In this document: in pieces, positions 1 to 14,358 of the stretch | Layout of the letters: each line of letters begins with the position of its first letter | Numbering within the stretch: the first letter of the stretch is position 1 | Assembly (NCBI GenBank): GCA_019096065.1 | Contig: JAGUCH010000006.1 | Span: 6,034,001 to 6,098,000, forward strand | Direction: 5' to 3' | Origin: Paracyclopina nana | Lineage: Eukaryota > Arthropoda > Copepoda > Cyclopoida > Cyclopettidae | DNA length: 64,000 bases | Made by a program: the position numbers and the translations under genes | The notes under the pieces: generated by a model | Told to the model about the DNA's origin: nothing | The model's input: only the letters and a program-made list of their open reading frames with translations | The model's database searches: none

Positions 1-3000
1 TTGCTGAGTTTTCTTTAACCATAAAAATTGATGGATTGCGAAAAAACCCTCTGAGCACCTATAAAATCAAGTACCTCCTGGAACTTCATTTCTGTCATTT
101 ATAAAAATAAAAATGCTCCTTTTCAAAGCAATTTAGCAGGAGATTTCACTTTTCATCGTGTATTGCATTGCATTTCAGTGGTTATCTGAGCTTTAATTAG
201 GAGAAGCCATCAAGATACCAAGATGAGGCACTTCTATTGTGAAGCTGTATATATATACAAGGTGGTAATAGGCCTGGAAAAGAGGTTACCTGGCTCAATT
301 GTTGTTGGTCTGGCTGCGCCCCACCAACCGTCAACAACCAATCAGATGACCGCTCGCAATCTTGACTTTTTGGCGCAAGCTGCGGCCGCCTAAAAGTCCA
401 TTTCTTCACTACTCACAAAAACAATCTTATCCAAAAAATTGCCCACATCAATTTAAGATTGCTGCATTTGTACATCAAGCGCAGTACATTTAGAGTTTTG
501 AAGCTTGAAACTATTTTTTCTTGCCATGAATTTTCAAGAAAAAAAGCTAAAGCAGGTTTAACCAGTTCCTTAAAGTGAAAAAAACCAAATTTTGCCTAGA
601 AATGTCTGGTGAGAAAACAAAAAGCATGTTTTTAAAAAAAGAGTTCCATTATTTCAGATCAGACTCTTGGAATAAAAAATATTTTCAAGCTGCAGGAGGG
701 CCCAAAATTACACTAGCACTCTTTTAAAGTACACTACATAATGCTAATAATGCTACAGGTGGGCACACATCTGAGACTCACACTGAGATTTTCCCACAGT
801 GCAACAATGGACTGATAGCAGTAGCACTACATAGTGGGAAATGAGTTGCAAACATGAACAAGTTGAAGTCAATGCAAACCTTTGAGACTTTGATCAAAGT
901 AGGACAACAGCAATGAATTGAATGGAATATCAGGTCAAGCTACTTCTTCCAAAGGCAAATTCTGGCCTCAATCACAGTGGCACGGTTCGCTGGTGACTCA
1001 ACTTGTGAGAAAAACTAGCTTTGGCATGCAAAACGATAGCCTTCAGTTTGAAGCCAGTTGCTTTTTTTACCACACTTCAAAGTTCGAAAGTCCGATATAA
1101 CGGTCTTTAGGAAATCGATGATGACAGATTTGGCGTTGATAATTCATGCCATTTTAGTCCAGAAGGGGCCGTCCTAATCATAGTGGAATCATCCTGAGAA
1201 AATGGCGGAATTTTGGCATCTAAAAAAGGTGATCATCTCACATGTAAAAGCCAAGTTTCTCACCATATTGCCAATCTGATATTCCATCAAGATTATGGAA
1301 CTATGCACAGCAAGGTGCTTCATAGGCTTAAAGTTCAGCCCGAAATGAGGAAATTGGTAACAAATCTGGATGGTTTCACTAAAATTGTTTAGCATATGTT
1401 TTAGTCCAAAACCAAAAATGTCACACAAAGGTCTAATTTATAAAAAAAAATCACACTGTAATGGGAATAATCAAAAGTAGATATATGCTTTTTCTAGGTG
1501 AAAAGCCTACCTTGAAATTCGTTAGGTCTTTGCTACGATTCAGCATTGTTTTTTCTAAATAACATCAGCTAGCCTATTTGAATGAAACCATCTAGATTTA
1601 ATCCAAATCGACACATAATTCGATGAGCGTCAAGCTTCTTTAGCGCCTTGCTTTGCATTGTTCAAGCAAATATTTGAACAATCATCGAACTTACTTCATA
1701 CAAAGTGTCCCAAAATTATCACTCTTAGTAAGCCGCAGTGCTTATTCGAATATCTGTGGGACACACTGTACATGCACAAGCCATTTGCAAATGAGACGGA
1801 TAAAAAAGCAACGGGCTTACAATGCAAGAAGACGTTTTTTAAGCTCAATCAAGTTTTTCTCATCGGGTGGGTCACAAACGGACCGTCCCACGGTGATTCA
1901 GACCAAAATTTACCTTAACATTTTTACCAAGAAGAAGAAGACAACAACGACATCCGTTCTCACACCAGACAAACTTCCAAAAAGCTCATTGGGCACCACC
2001 AACAGCATAATAACAAACGGACATAGCTACAGCAGCATAAACCACATTTTTTAATGGCCCAAAAGTGCCACTGTGTCTTTTTTGACAGCCTGATTTCCCA
2101 CAGTGCCCAATGGGTTGGAACTGGTATATTTGTTCAAGTCACAAATTAATATACTTCGAGTACATTGAGGCTTCCTGTGACCGTTGCTCAGCTACTGGAG
2201 CACGTACTAATTTGGTTAAACCATGACCCTATCTACTGAGGTAATAAAATCTCAGCTTTTCATTTCTCTTGTAGCTAGAAGTGACCGAATTTTTTCTGAG
2301 CCTCTAAAATGACTTGCTAAAAACACCTTTACTAAAAAGCTCTTTAAAAGCTTTCTGAGCAACATTTTGTACTTTCATTAATTTTAGAAAGTAGAACTTA
2401 TTCAAGTTTTGACAATCTTGAAATAAGTTAAATTTGGGCAAATTCTTAATTTAATAAAAACAAAGCTTGAGATAAGCCAAGGTCCAAAAATGGCTTTTTA
2501 AGACCCTTTTTACATGACTTAAAAATGTGCTGACTGTAAGCTTGAAAGAATGTTTGAATTCCTTAAAATTAAGTAAAGAGCACCTAAGCAGTTCAGTTTT
2601 TCTTTTTAAAGCATATGAAGAGCTTTTCAGATACTTGACACAATTTAAAGTGCTCACCTCAAATTTTGTGCTGAAAGTAGTGGACGTTGGCACGTTTAAA
2701 ATCATCCCAAGTTCCTATGCACCCATGGACTTGAACAGATCAACTAAACACATGCACACACAACACCCAGAATGGTGGAAAAACGGACACAAAATTTTGT
2801 GCTGCAGCTGCTTCCCTTTTTTCAAAATTGCCCTCCATTTTGAAAGTAGAATTTGAGGTATCCTTTAGGTTGTACATAGTCATAGGAAGACATTATCATT
2901 TTGCTCCTTCAAGACATTTTTTTCCCTGCATTTACAGTACAAGTTAATGAACTAATTTTTCATATTTGAGACATAGGAAGGCAGTCAGAAATGGCGGCTA

Positions 3001-4379
3001 CTGTGTTCACCTAAAGGCAGATGGTGAGCAGAATTGAGCAGATGCACTCACAACTGAAAACTGAAAGGTCACACTGGGGCAAGTTGCGCATGAAAAGCCT
3101 CGAATTGGAGCAGGGGGGTGGACATTTCGATCCACTGTGCATTAATCAAGTCTCACAGTGCAGATGGGAATTTTGGTGACTAAATGGGAATCTTCCCACT
3201 CTTCATCAGAAATATTATGGGACTTTTAATGTGAATTTTTCGCAGATTCTCACTCAAATTGACAGAGGACAGCACAATGGCGCCATGAAGACTTGACTCT
3301 CACGCCACCTAGCGGAGCGTTCAAGCATTTACCTCTAATTTCTACTTTTTCCAAATCATTTATTCACTTTAAAGCCTTGAATTGTCTTTTTAGCGTAGAC
3401 TTAACAAAAAGCCTAGTTTCTATCACTACAAATTAAGCTCAAATATGGATTTTAAGGAGTGACAAGCATTATGAAGCTATGGAAAACAGCTAAAATAGAC
3501 TTAAATTTACGGAAATTACATAACTGAACCTGTTCAAGAGATGAACTGACAGTTTAAAATACCTTTCTAGAAATTAAGAGGCCAAATATTGATTCCACAA
3601 AAAGCAGAGTGACCGCTAAAGTTGTTGTCTCTTTGTCATAAGTGGAATAGGGAAAAAATGCAAACAAAAGAATTGCCATTTATTAGGGATATTTCGAGGT
3701 TAGCTTACCTTTATAGGTCTGTCTTCAATTTGAAAGGATGCCTGAAGCACAAATCGTGATTTTTTGCGGGATTTCAAGCAAGAAACTTGCTTTGTTTTGG
3801 CACTACAACACCGTTGCCACAGTTGAGCAGAAAACTTCAAGGTAAAGGCGGTTGTACACAAAACCGAACTAGGGTCGACGCATCCGTTGTACACGCCTGC
3901 ATTAAAATTGCGCTTTACAGCTTTTTCACCAAAAAGTAACGTCTCAAATGAAAAAAAAATAGTTGAACTTATAATTACGCGCTAGTTTATTTAGATAATT
4001 GTTTTTTTAGGCTGAAATTTGGCGAAATACGGTGCAGACTCAACAATTTTATCAACCCTGAAATTATATCAACAAACGAGTTGGCATGCGTTCACCTTTT
4101 TTAAGGCAATCGTGAATTGTTATCGACCCATTTAATGAAGACAAAGCATCTCTTAATATTGTTTTACTGACTTTTAAGCGATCATCTTTAGTTTAAAAAA
4201 AATGCAGATCCAAAAATGTAAAATAAATCAATAAATATTATTTGAAACCTAAAGGAAAAAGTGGGATTGGTCTTAGATAATTTCAAATGAGAAAAACGGA
4301 TCGTAAAGTCTGTCTGCTAGAATTGCCATGAATCAGAATTTTTTTGGGCTCAGCCAAAGGTGAAAATTATGAGAAAAAG
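1..4379. other. intergenic, no supported gene
   Basis: About 4.4 kb of AT-rich DNA. The open frames present (for example near 1653-2054, 2451-2856 and 3700-3894) overlap one another on both strands, have low-complexity composition and show no recognisable domain or splice pattern. Nothing here is called as a gene. Confidence 0.6.
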
Positions 4380-5907
4380 ATGGCTAACAAGACAAATGTG
4401 AGCCAAAATTATCTGCCTTCAAAATCTGTCAAATGGACTGTTAAGCAGGTTGAAATAGCTGATGATGTCAACACACATTTCAGGTGAAATTTCAGAATTT
4501 CTGACATTTGACACTTTTGATTAATAGAATGAATTTTTTTTCAGTGATGAGTTCAACATTTATCTCACTCCTTTAGGTCTCAATTTCAAATTTCGCCTTG
4601 TGCTCAAAATTCGGTTGGACCACTTTGAATTGTATGTTGAAAGTCTAGTAGACAGGGATTTGGAGCTGAAATTGGCAGTCAAAATGAGGTCCAACAACCG
4701 GCAGAGACAGGTTCATCTTTTATTGGCTTTATACAAACTTGAAAAAATGAGCTTTTTCTAAAAGCAACACATTAAAATTACGAAAAATGTTATTATTTTG
4801 CTACATTTTGCCAAAAAAAGGAAATGTTGAAAGTGTATCATTAAGTTTTTAGCAAAACTTTCAATTATCTAACAAGAAGTAAATTAAGGCAAATTTTAAT
4901 TATAGCTAGTATAATGGTAATCCCCATTTAATCAGTCTTTGCATTATTTTAAGATGAATGAAGTATTCAAGTTGGTTGGAAAGTATGAAGAGGACCACAC
5001 TCAGTATTCTTCATTGTATTGGGGTGGGCTTTTTGACCTTTTTTGGCAAGGCCTACCAAGAAACACCAAAATGGACGTCAAAGTGGAAATCCTCTTTTTG
5101 GACCTTCTTGTCAGATGTAATAGGTATCCAAAGCCCAGATTCCTATCTAGTCACTCCCAATCCTCATCTGGTGAGGGCACCAACTACTCCTTGGCCAGTG
5201 ACATGTGGAAGGCTTTTTTGAGTGAGACTGGTGCTGACCTGACCATCACTTGTGAGAGCTTCATGGATGATTCCAACCAAAGCACCAATGATGATGAAGA
5301 AAATACAGAGTCTGAAGTCATTGAGCAAAGGCCAGCAAGAGCAACTTTTAGGTAATGATCCAAATGCACCGGGCCTTGGACACCTGATGAGTTGAATTTT
5401 TTTCACAGGGTCCAAAAAGGGATTTTGACGTCAAGGTCAGATGTGTTTGCAGCCATGTTTTCCCATGGGGGATTTTCAGAGGCTGAGACAAGTACTTTGC
5501 ACATCACTGATATGAGTCCACAAGCACTGAGAGAAATGCTGAGATTTTTGTACACGGACAAAATGGAGAATGCCAACATATATGCCAAAGAGCTGCTGAG
5601 AGCTGCCAGCAAATACAACATACCCAGAATGAAGCTTTTGGCAGAGGAAGCTCTGTGCCAAAGCCTCACCGATGAAACCGTGCTGGAAGTGGCCAAATTT
5701 GCACACATGTACCATGGCAATGCTGCCAAAGAGTTTGCCATTTCTTGCATTGTAGCCAATTTCTCCACTCTGATCAAAAGGCCAGAATGGGGCACATTTG
5801 TCAAAGACAACTTGGACTTGTTACATGAGATCCACTTGAGGATTGCCAGCAAGTTGGAGACTGGCCAGACAAGCAGGCCTCTCATTCCATCTTGCTACAA
5901 GCTCTAA
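4380..5907 (+). CDS. MATH-BTB (SPOP/TDPOZ-like) protein, 4 exons
   Basis: Exons 4380-4483, 4545-4710, 4954-5351 and 5409-5907 join in phase into 388 aa. All junctions are GT-AG; the last intron is 57 bp. The first ~160 residues read like a MATH domain, including VKWTVKQVEI near the start and LVLKIRLDHFELYVES in exon 2. Residues ~185-320 are a BTB/POZ fold, with the hallmark runs SRSDVFAAMF, MLRFLYTD and LLRAASKYNIPRMKLLAEE, followed by a BACK-like helical tail. Family members recruit substrates through MATH to Cullin-3 E3 ligases through BTB. An acidic Asn/Ser-rich linker (about 5262-5330) sits inside the start of the BTB domain and is longer than usual. The start is the first Met in frame with exon 1. 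It is a standalone gene; AATAAA-rich sequence follows near 6185. The domain call is firm, exon 1 slightly less so. Confidence 0.85.
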
Positions 5908-6620
5908 CCTAAAATTGTTTACTTTCTGTTGATCGAATACAAATACAAGATTATTATATGGATGTGGTCTCAGATCCAGGCTATTTTGCCAATAATCATT
6001 AAGCTCTTCAAGTGATCAATGAACATTAGCAAAATTGTGAATCAAAATCCTAGATTAGGATCAATGTACTATATAATCTTTAACGGCCCTATTGACCTCA
6101 GATATTTGTATGGGACTAAACCATTGCAAGTTTCATCAATTCTAGACTAGAAGTTTTCTTACAAGAAGAAAATATATAAATATATAATAAAATATAAATA
6201 AATAATGAGAAGGAATACTAATTAAAAGTCTCCTTCTTGTTTTAAAGTTGTTATTGCAGGCTACTTTAATTACTTTTTTCAGGCTGACATGAAGTAAATA
6301 TTATGCAAGTTTAACAAGAAAATTATAATTACTAATGACTATTATGAACCCTTCTAAACAATTGTGCAATAGCTTCAGTAATGAAAATTAAGTAGTTGGT
6401 ATGCGTATAAATGTATATTTTCAGTAATACATTAAAAAAGTAAGATTTGTTCTTCAGCAGGATGGCCCAATAATGATTCAGCTTGAGCAATTTCTTCTGT
6501 GTGTATATAAGTAAAAGAAAAGAGAGTTTCTGATCTTCGCTCATCAAGGACGGAAACATAATTAATAGTAATAAAGTCTGTGTTTTTGTTGTTGTTGATC
6601 TTCAATGAAAAATATCAATT

Positions 6621-9600
6621 TCACACCATAGTTGATGTAGTGGCAGAACTTCCATCCACTGAGGTCACCACTTTGCTGTATGGAGCTTTTGTTTCAACTT
6701 GGAGATCTTTGGGTGACATCACCACCACCGTGGAGGCAACTGAAGAGGCTGCTGAAGACGATGGTGAGGCTGCCAATGAGGGAGAAGAAACTGCACTACT
6801 GCTAACATCAGGTAAAGTAGCAACTTTTGAATAAGCTCTTGGATCACTGACAATAACATTTTCTGGTATGCTTTTCACATGGTTGGCCTCTTCCACTGTG
6901 ATGTAACCATTGGTGCCAGATGGCCTCACTGCAAAGTTCATAGTGGTGCTAGTAGTAGGTGACATCACGATGGGTGTGAGGCTGCCACTCCCAAGTGAAC
7001 TCTGGTCATTCGAGGTGGGAGAGAAACTCCTGCTGTCTCCTCGATCCAATGTGACATACCTACAAAAACATGAGTGTTAAACTAGTATCAAATTTGGTTT
7101 CCCACAATTGGGTAATTGGCTTTTCGCTGAAGCTTCCGGATGGCTTTCTCTTTGCTACATGATACCCATAAAAATCGGCTTTTACGCGGAAGCGCCATGC
7201 TTTAAATTGAAAATCAATCACTTCAAAACGAGAAAACTAGTCCCTTTGATATGAAATATGCTCGAAACTAGATTCGTTGCGATTTGTTGGGTACTCTGGT
7301 AGAGTCGTCTTACCAAATAACCATTTCCTAGCTTCAAGTTGAAAAGTTGGTTGTGCAACATATTAATGCCTCAATTTGCTAAAAGGGAGTCATTTTCCTT
7401 GATGAAAGTACAAAAACGTGACCAAAACGCAAGAAAACTTGCATATGGCTGCATGAGAGCGTCACACATTATCGAATTTGAAAATTGACTTTTCCAAGTT
7501 TCATTCATAATCACTTTTTGAACAAGTAACCTAGGCAGCGGTCAGAACGATTAAGAAATGTTCGAGCTTTTTCCAACAATCCACTCGAGGCCTAGTAATG
7601 AGCAAATTCCAGCTCCAGCTGCCTAGTTTTCTCAACTTCGCAAAGTTGGCTGATATTATAGTTATCGATAAATTGAATTGTTACCCAGGTGAAGGTGTTG
7701 GCTCCTCAAAAGGTGCTGACAAGGGAAGACGCCTTGGTGGCCTCAAGTTCTCTATTGATGTCGAGGAGGTCGGACCAAAGAGGACAGCAGTTGCCCTAGT
7801 GTAGCCTTCGCTGTTGCTAGGAAGGCGGTGATGGCCTCCATCGAATGGCCTCGTTTGAAGCCCATTTGCCCCCAGCTGGGAATAGGGCGAGGGCACAGTG
7901 GGCTCATTCGTGGCCAGCCCAGCTGGAGGTGGAGCAGAAGAAATAAAGCTTTGCATGACATAGGGACTTTGTGTGGTTCTGATGGACTGGTTGCCACTGT
8001 CATTGTTGGCCTCGGAGGAGGAGTGGCTGGAGGCCAAATTTTCTGACGAAGACGCAGATGGGTCCTGACTAGCACTTTTCGAGCTGAAATTGTCATCACT
8101 CTCGTAGTTCTGTCCGGAATCGCAGCCCGAAGTGCTCTCACTGTTTCCCCTCTCATTGTTCACTTTCCTCTCCTTGTTCAGCAGATTCTGAAATGGAAAG
8201 AATATGAATCGATCCTCGCAAGACTTTTTTTGCTACTCCTACCTCCATGGAGTCCTTTGAGCCAGCTCTTTGGTAGGCAGCCCTTTTGCCAGACTGGGGC
8301 GAGGGCATGTCTTGCATTTCTGTCCAATCTGAAGATTTGGGCTCGGCATGGACTCCATTGATGACAGTGGATGGAGGCTGGAGCTTGGAGGCCACTGCAA
8401 TCTTGTACGACCCATCGATGGCCTCCTTGTCCACTTCCTTGAAAATGTCCGTAGTGTCATGGCCCCATTTGTAGCATCGGCAAAAGTAAATCATGGCGAT
8501 CACTCCCATGATGGGGATGATGACGGAAATGCTGGTGATCATGATCCAGGGCACGTTGCCTGGAAAAAGAAAAGTAGTTGAATGAAGGCCATAAAAAAGT
8601 TATCATCATCAAAGGAGTTTCTGCTTACTTCCACAATACGCGGGCACGACCTCCACATTGCTCCAGTCACTCAGAAATTCACGCTGGTCCTCAAAGGTCA
8701 CTGATCTGATGGTGAAGTTGTACAGGTTGGTCACTGAGGCATTGGCGCAATCCGGGCTGAGGTCCAGCTTGTCCAATTCCAAGCGGATCCTCTGGTTGCT
8801 CCCCATGATGTTCTGGCTGTATTGGGTGCCTGTCCTTTGCGATACAATCCGGAGCTCAAAGCGCCTGATGGGCCCGCCATGGTGAAAGCTGTCCTGGTCC
8901 CAAGCCACTTCGCATGTTGTGCTGTTGACAAAGGTCACCAGAGGAGCTGGCATCGGTCCGGACGCTGAAAAGACCAAATAAAAACAGTTTTCATTGCCAT
9001 CATTCAGGGATGTTACAGAGAAATGAGTTACTTACGTCCGTAGCCAGTTTGGTAGCGCTTGGCACTCCAATCGCCACAAATTGGATCAAGGCTGTCAGCG
9101 ATCCTTGCACATGCCCTCACTTTGATGTCATAGTTGGCATTGAAGGCCAGGCTCTCCAGAAGCACGTACTTTGAGCTGGAGTTGGCCATTCTCTCAATGT
9201 AGTCCCTCCGGTGATCCATGTAGCCATATCGGATCTGGTAGTCACTGATGGGCCCGTTGGGCTTGACCGGTTCATCCCAAGTGACTTTGACACTGTTGGC
9301 GCCAGCTGTCATCAGCTGTATGTTAGTGGGCGGCCCGCCAGGCCTATCCCTCGAGGTTTGGTTCACCAGAAAGTCGGAAAGCTCAGAGGCTCCGGCTTTG
9401 GTCATCACAGCAACAGCAACCTGAACAAATATTGAGAAATCAAAGCTTCCAAGCTGAGCTAGCATTGATGCCAAAAAAAAGAGAAAGCCTCCTTATTTAG
9501 AAAGCTCCTCCGCTTTACGGATAAGAGGTACTTTTCCACGAAAGTACGAATAATATTATTACCTTATATGTTGTCCACGGCTCAAGGTTGGTGATTGTGG

Positions 9601-12600
9601 CATGATCTTCAGTCGTCTCATCCTCAAATTGGTGGCTGTTGAGACACTCCAATTTCTCATCAACTGGACAATACACCACTTTGTAGCCAATGACCATGCC
9701 CACTCGGTCGGAGCAATCGAGCCTCCATCTGATGACCATCGATGTCTTCTTGACCACGTCCACAGTGACAGTCTTCAGCTTGCCCACCACCTTGTTGTGC
9801 AGCACAGTGCAAGTGGACCAGACCATACCAGAGCTCAGTTTCTGCGTATTTGCCGCCACTGCAAACTGGTAAACATTGCTGGTAGGCAATGTGACATTGG
9901 TTGATCGGTTGGCCTTGTCCACGAGTGTCCAATTCAGCTGGCCTTCGCACTGCAACAGAAATTGATGAGTTTGATCAACTTTGGTATCATTGGTGGAAAT
10001 TATACCTGATACGGTCTGTCACGATTGTTTTCAGAGAGGCACCAAAAAACTGTGTAACTGACCACTTGAGCCTCATCGATTGGAGGCAGCCATGACACCT
10101 CGAAAAGCTGATCGGAATAAGCAATTTTGGTGAAGGACCGAGGCTGAAGGCCACGAGCTGCAACAATAATTATTGGGTAGATGCAATTTTGTGGTGTGGA
10201 GGACTTACTCTCATCGTGGTGAGGAACTGCCACAGAGGAGGTCTTTGGCGCTGTGCCCACTCTGTTTTGCGTGGTGATGTCAAAAGTGTAGTTCACCATT
10301 TTGAGGCCACTGAAGAGCGCATAAGACTTGGTGATCTTGGTAGCAACAATAGGCCTGTAGAAAAGAGAAAGCACTGTTAGAAAGCCTTTTGAATTAATTG
10401 AAACAATTCAGATCTAACCTCTTTTTACCCCCTTCTGTCACCTCTGTGATGACGTACTTGAAATCAGGCCCATTTTGCCTCCACCTGGGCAGTTGCTTCC
10501 AGTACACATAGATTGACCTCTTTTGGAGGTCGTGCGAGACGACCTCAAAGCTGCCTGAGGTCACTTCTGGAGGCCATTCAGGAGTAGCAGGCAAAGTCAT
10601 GCCCTCTTTCACCACCATTTGGGACCACAAGTGAGTCTCATTTGGATTGGCCTGTAAAAATGAATATGCTGTAAAACTTGATATCAGATATTGAGCAGGT
10701 AAATTGCTTACCTTCATGGACTGCATGCGGATCTTGAGTGTGTACGTGGTAAAGGGGTTGAGCCCAGTCAATGTGTAGTTCACATCTTGCACATCGTTCT
10801 GTGTGTTGACATAGGGAATGGGCAAAGTTTGCCAGTGGTCTTCCGGATCAAATTCTGACCGCACTTTCACATCCTGCCGAAGGCCAGGAGGGAAGAAGTG
10901 CAGCTTTTCGTCAATCTTGTACCATAAGTGGATGGAATCCGGACTCGAGCTCTCCATCGTCACTGCTGATGGCGGATTTGGCCTCACTAGAAAGCAATGC
11001 AAATATTAGGCCAGTCAATATTAAGATCGATGTAAGCGCATATATGAGGAAAATGAAAACCAACTGAATACATTGAAAACAGGAAGAACGTGGAAATGTT
11101 TTGGGTCACATTTTTGGCACCACATCTCAATCTTGAGCCAATAATTGAAGAACGCTCATTATAATCGTGGGTAACCGAAAGCGAAGAACGTCGCGTAAAT
11201 TAGATAGGTCACAAAAAACCAGAAGGAGAGAACAAAGCAAAAAAAAGAGGACTAATTGAAATCTGAGTCGGGCTAGGTGAAAATGACGATGAAATGAGAG
11301 GTGCGAGGCCACAGAAGAAGCAGGTGCCATTTTGGCTTACCAACTGAGAAATGATCCAAGTCGATTGGATCATGGTCATGATCAACCCGGAGCGAATTAT
11401 TCATGGCAATGTAAAAACGATACGTTTCCCAAAATCTTCGATAAATGGGGTCAGATCTAGAATCAATGTAGCAGTGGGAGGATTTGCTGCTGGCGGCCTC
11501 GAAGGCCTTGCTGGAGGCCACGACAGCTGCTGCTGGGAGGCAGTCGTAGGCGCTGCAAAGGCAAAAATGCTGTATTAATGGCATGCACTGGTCACGCACC
11601 TATGGACATGTGATCATATGTGAACGTGAACGAGGCTGTGGTGCAGTTGAGGAGGCTGTTGTTGGCGGCCTCCAAAGTGAATGAGAGGTCGATTTGCCAG
11701 GGCCAGAATCGAGGGCAAGACACCGAGCAGTGCCTTGCACCTCCACTCTCCTCCTCATCCTCATCCAGATCAGTCTCATTGAGTGCCACCAGGCTCTCAT
11801 TATTAAAGTTGGTGGTGTGCACCGGAGTGATGCACTCTTGGCTACGTTTTTCGGCTGAAATGCTGGAGAAACTGGGGACAACTGGCGTAAACGAATGTTG
11901 ACTTACCGGCCCATTTTGCCTGGCTCCGAGAAGTAGAGACGGTAGTCCGTCTTCACTGGGTTGTAAGGGATGTCCCAGGTGCAATTGAGGCTCTGCCAGT
12001 TGTCGGAGATGCAGGTGAAGTTCTCAGGTTTCAACGGCTCATCTAATTATAAATTGCCAATTAGCATTGATAGCGAAGTTACTTGGGATCGAGACCTCTG
12101 CATGTTTTAGAGGCCAAAAAATATGAAAGCAAGCTTACATCCGACGTTGATGTTTTGCAAGCAAATGCCTTTGGAGTCTCCATTGGCATCCCTGACTCGA
12201 CACTCAATTTTGTCCTGGATCACTGCGGACGGGCTGTAGATGGCCCTGATGGTGGTGTCGTTGACAACCTCTGCAGCCAAGGACTGCCATGACCCCGACG
12301 AGGTCATGGCGAAGAAACCGAGGCTGTTCGACCTCACGCCATCTTGAGCATAATACTGGTGGTTCGGGTTCAAATGGCAAAACAGGGGGAATTCTGGAGC
12401 TCCGACCTTGACGTCAATGTCTCCTTTGGGTATGGACACTGCAAAATTGAATCAGGATTAAAAGAACAGAAGAAGAAGAAGAAGACTTTTTCACCTCCTG
12501 GACTGGGAATTCCTGGGATGCATTCATAAAAGTCTTCACCAGATGCATGTTGTGCATTGATTATCACAAGGAGTAACAACACAAGTTGGGCCAACGCTTC

Positions 12601-12651
12601 CATAGGTGGCGCTGCTCTCATCCTGGCTCCTTTCCTAGGTGAGCTGCTCAC
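6621..12651 (-). CDS. Domeless-like class I cytokine receptor (JAK/STAT), 15 coding exons
   Basis: Exons read downward from 12495-12651 to 6621-7059 (12139-12438, 11907-12042, 11596-11862, 11341-11552, 10712-10986, 10419-10651, 10209-10354, 10006-10157, 9563-9949, 9036-9420, 8629-8964, 8243-8559, 7685-8187). They join in phase to 1414 aa. A signal peptide (MEALAQLVLLLLVIINAQ) is followed by an Ig-like segment, then a cytokine-binding module with the class I signature (FTCISDNWQSLNCTW, C-x10-C-x-W) and several fibronectin III domains. One transmembrane helix lies at ~1000-1022 (8490-8555), ahead of a ~390 aa Ser-rich tail. The tail has one YxxQ motif (YVMQ, 7951-7962), the STAT3/Stat92E docking type. 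Drosophila Domeless is of similar size and design. It should bind Upd-like cytokines at the plasma membrane and signal through a Janus kinase. The 5' end may also begin at an inner Met. Confidence 0.88.
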
Positions 12652-14358
12652 AATTCATTTTTGCACCTCTCTGAAACATAAAGCAAAAAAGCTTACACCG
12701 ATTTCTTATTAGAGTGTATTAGGCAAAAATGGCATTCAAAGCTAGAGCCAATTTCATGAATTTGAAGAAAAACCACAAAAGCTCTAAAGCTGCAATTATG
12801 AACTAGCAATTGTAAATATTGTATTACCCTTCATTAATGCTTTGGCTTCAAGTGTTATATTTGTTGCACAAAGAAAAAAAAACTTTTTTAAAAGATATTC
12901 ACGTTCAATCTGATACTTCACTAGACTGAGCTTATGGAATATTAAACAAGGCAAGATAAGGACTTAGTTAGATCCATTCCGAATTAGTTTGCTATCTTGA
13001 ATTCCCCAGAATCCGCGTACAATTACTAATGACAAGCACGTTCCCTCGCTGTTTACGCTCACACTGGGCGCGCAACAACAGCTGGAAAGAGTCGCGCAAC
13101 CTCTAGAAACTAACAACAACTCACTGAAGGAAAAACTTCACGAGCAAGTTGGCCACTACTGACTGATATTTATCTCACTCACACGCAAAAAACTTGATTT
13201 TCAAGAAGATCCAATGACACGATGTACAACTAAAAATAAAGAGCTTACCAAAGCTTCTACACTTTGATGAATTTTCCTAAATTTCTGCTATGTCTCTCAC
13301 TGGGTAGACAATTATCTAAGAACTGAGAGAAAACGCACCTTTTAGCAGCGCTAGCTTGCTTCTAGCGTTGCGAGCTTGCGGCCTCAGAAAATGAGGCTGG
13401 CCTCGACTTGCCAGGTCGCTAAGTGAGAGCCTCTTTTTTGAGAGTTGACAGCCTAGAGCTTCTACTATTGAACCTATGAATTTTCAATCATCACTTTTCA
13501 TGCACAATTTTGATGATTCAAATTATTTTTTTCAAGATCACCCCAAGAGGGCAAAGAGTATATAGACACCCTAGGCCTCGGGCCCTGATTTGAGTGCTTT
13601 TACTAGATTATTTTTGAGCCAGCCCTAAGAGTGTGAGGAGAAATCTAGAAGAAGAGAAATGTCAGCTAAATACAGTCAGTCCAGCTCAAAGAGGCCTTGG
13701 CTGAACTTGAGGCCGCAAAAGAGGCTGGAACGGAATATATGCCCGAATTGGTAGTCTGACAAGCCTAACTGCTCTTAGATGTATTGGAAAGCACTTTTCC
13801 GCTTCTGGAAAGTGTCTCGAAAGTAGAGGCTTTCTCCGAAATTTATGCCCAAATGATGCCAATGTGCAACAGGTTTTTCTCATTTGTGTTGACATTTCTG
13901 GGTTAAAGACTTTTCTCCCTTTTTTTGGAGCTTTTTGAAAGCTTGCCGCTATCTTTAGCCGAGATCTCATGAATACGACTTCTAGGGCTAGCTGATAAGG
14001 CTGATTGTAACTGACGTCGTAAAAACTTATCTCGCAATTTTTCGGGGCTTAGCCCCCAAAAAATGGGCAAATATTTCCCTAACTAATAATTCTCCAAATT
14101 TTGACTGACCTTGGCCATTTTGGGCTCAACACCAATTAAAACTAGTGCTGTCATGACTCGTTCTGAATTTTTGAAAAATTTGCCAAATTTGAAAGTTTGG
14201 CTTACCTACAAAATTTCATGGTGATTCTGATGCTGATTCTCGGTGGTTTCAATGGAGCTAAAGCCTTTCTTTTGTTGTTGCAAAGTTCCTACCTGTTCAG
14301 CTGATCGCTGAGCTTTGCTTCGCTTCTTCCCTCGCTCGCTTCCACGAAATACTAGCGT
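12652..14358. other. intergenic between receptor and MITE
   Basis: Upstream flank and likely 5' UTR/promoter side of the receptor gene, which points leftward. A 94-codon minus-strand frame at 13686-13970 has no recognisable domain. Nothing else stands out. Confidence 0.5.

Noticed and set aside
13686-13970. 94-codon minus ORF upstream of the receptor
   Set aside because: Basic, low-information sequence with no splice partner or domain.
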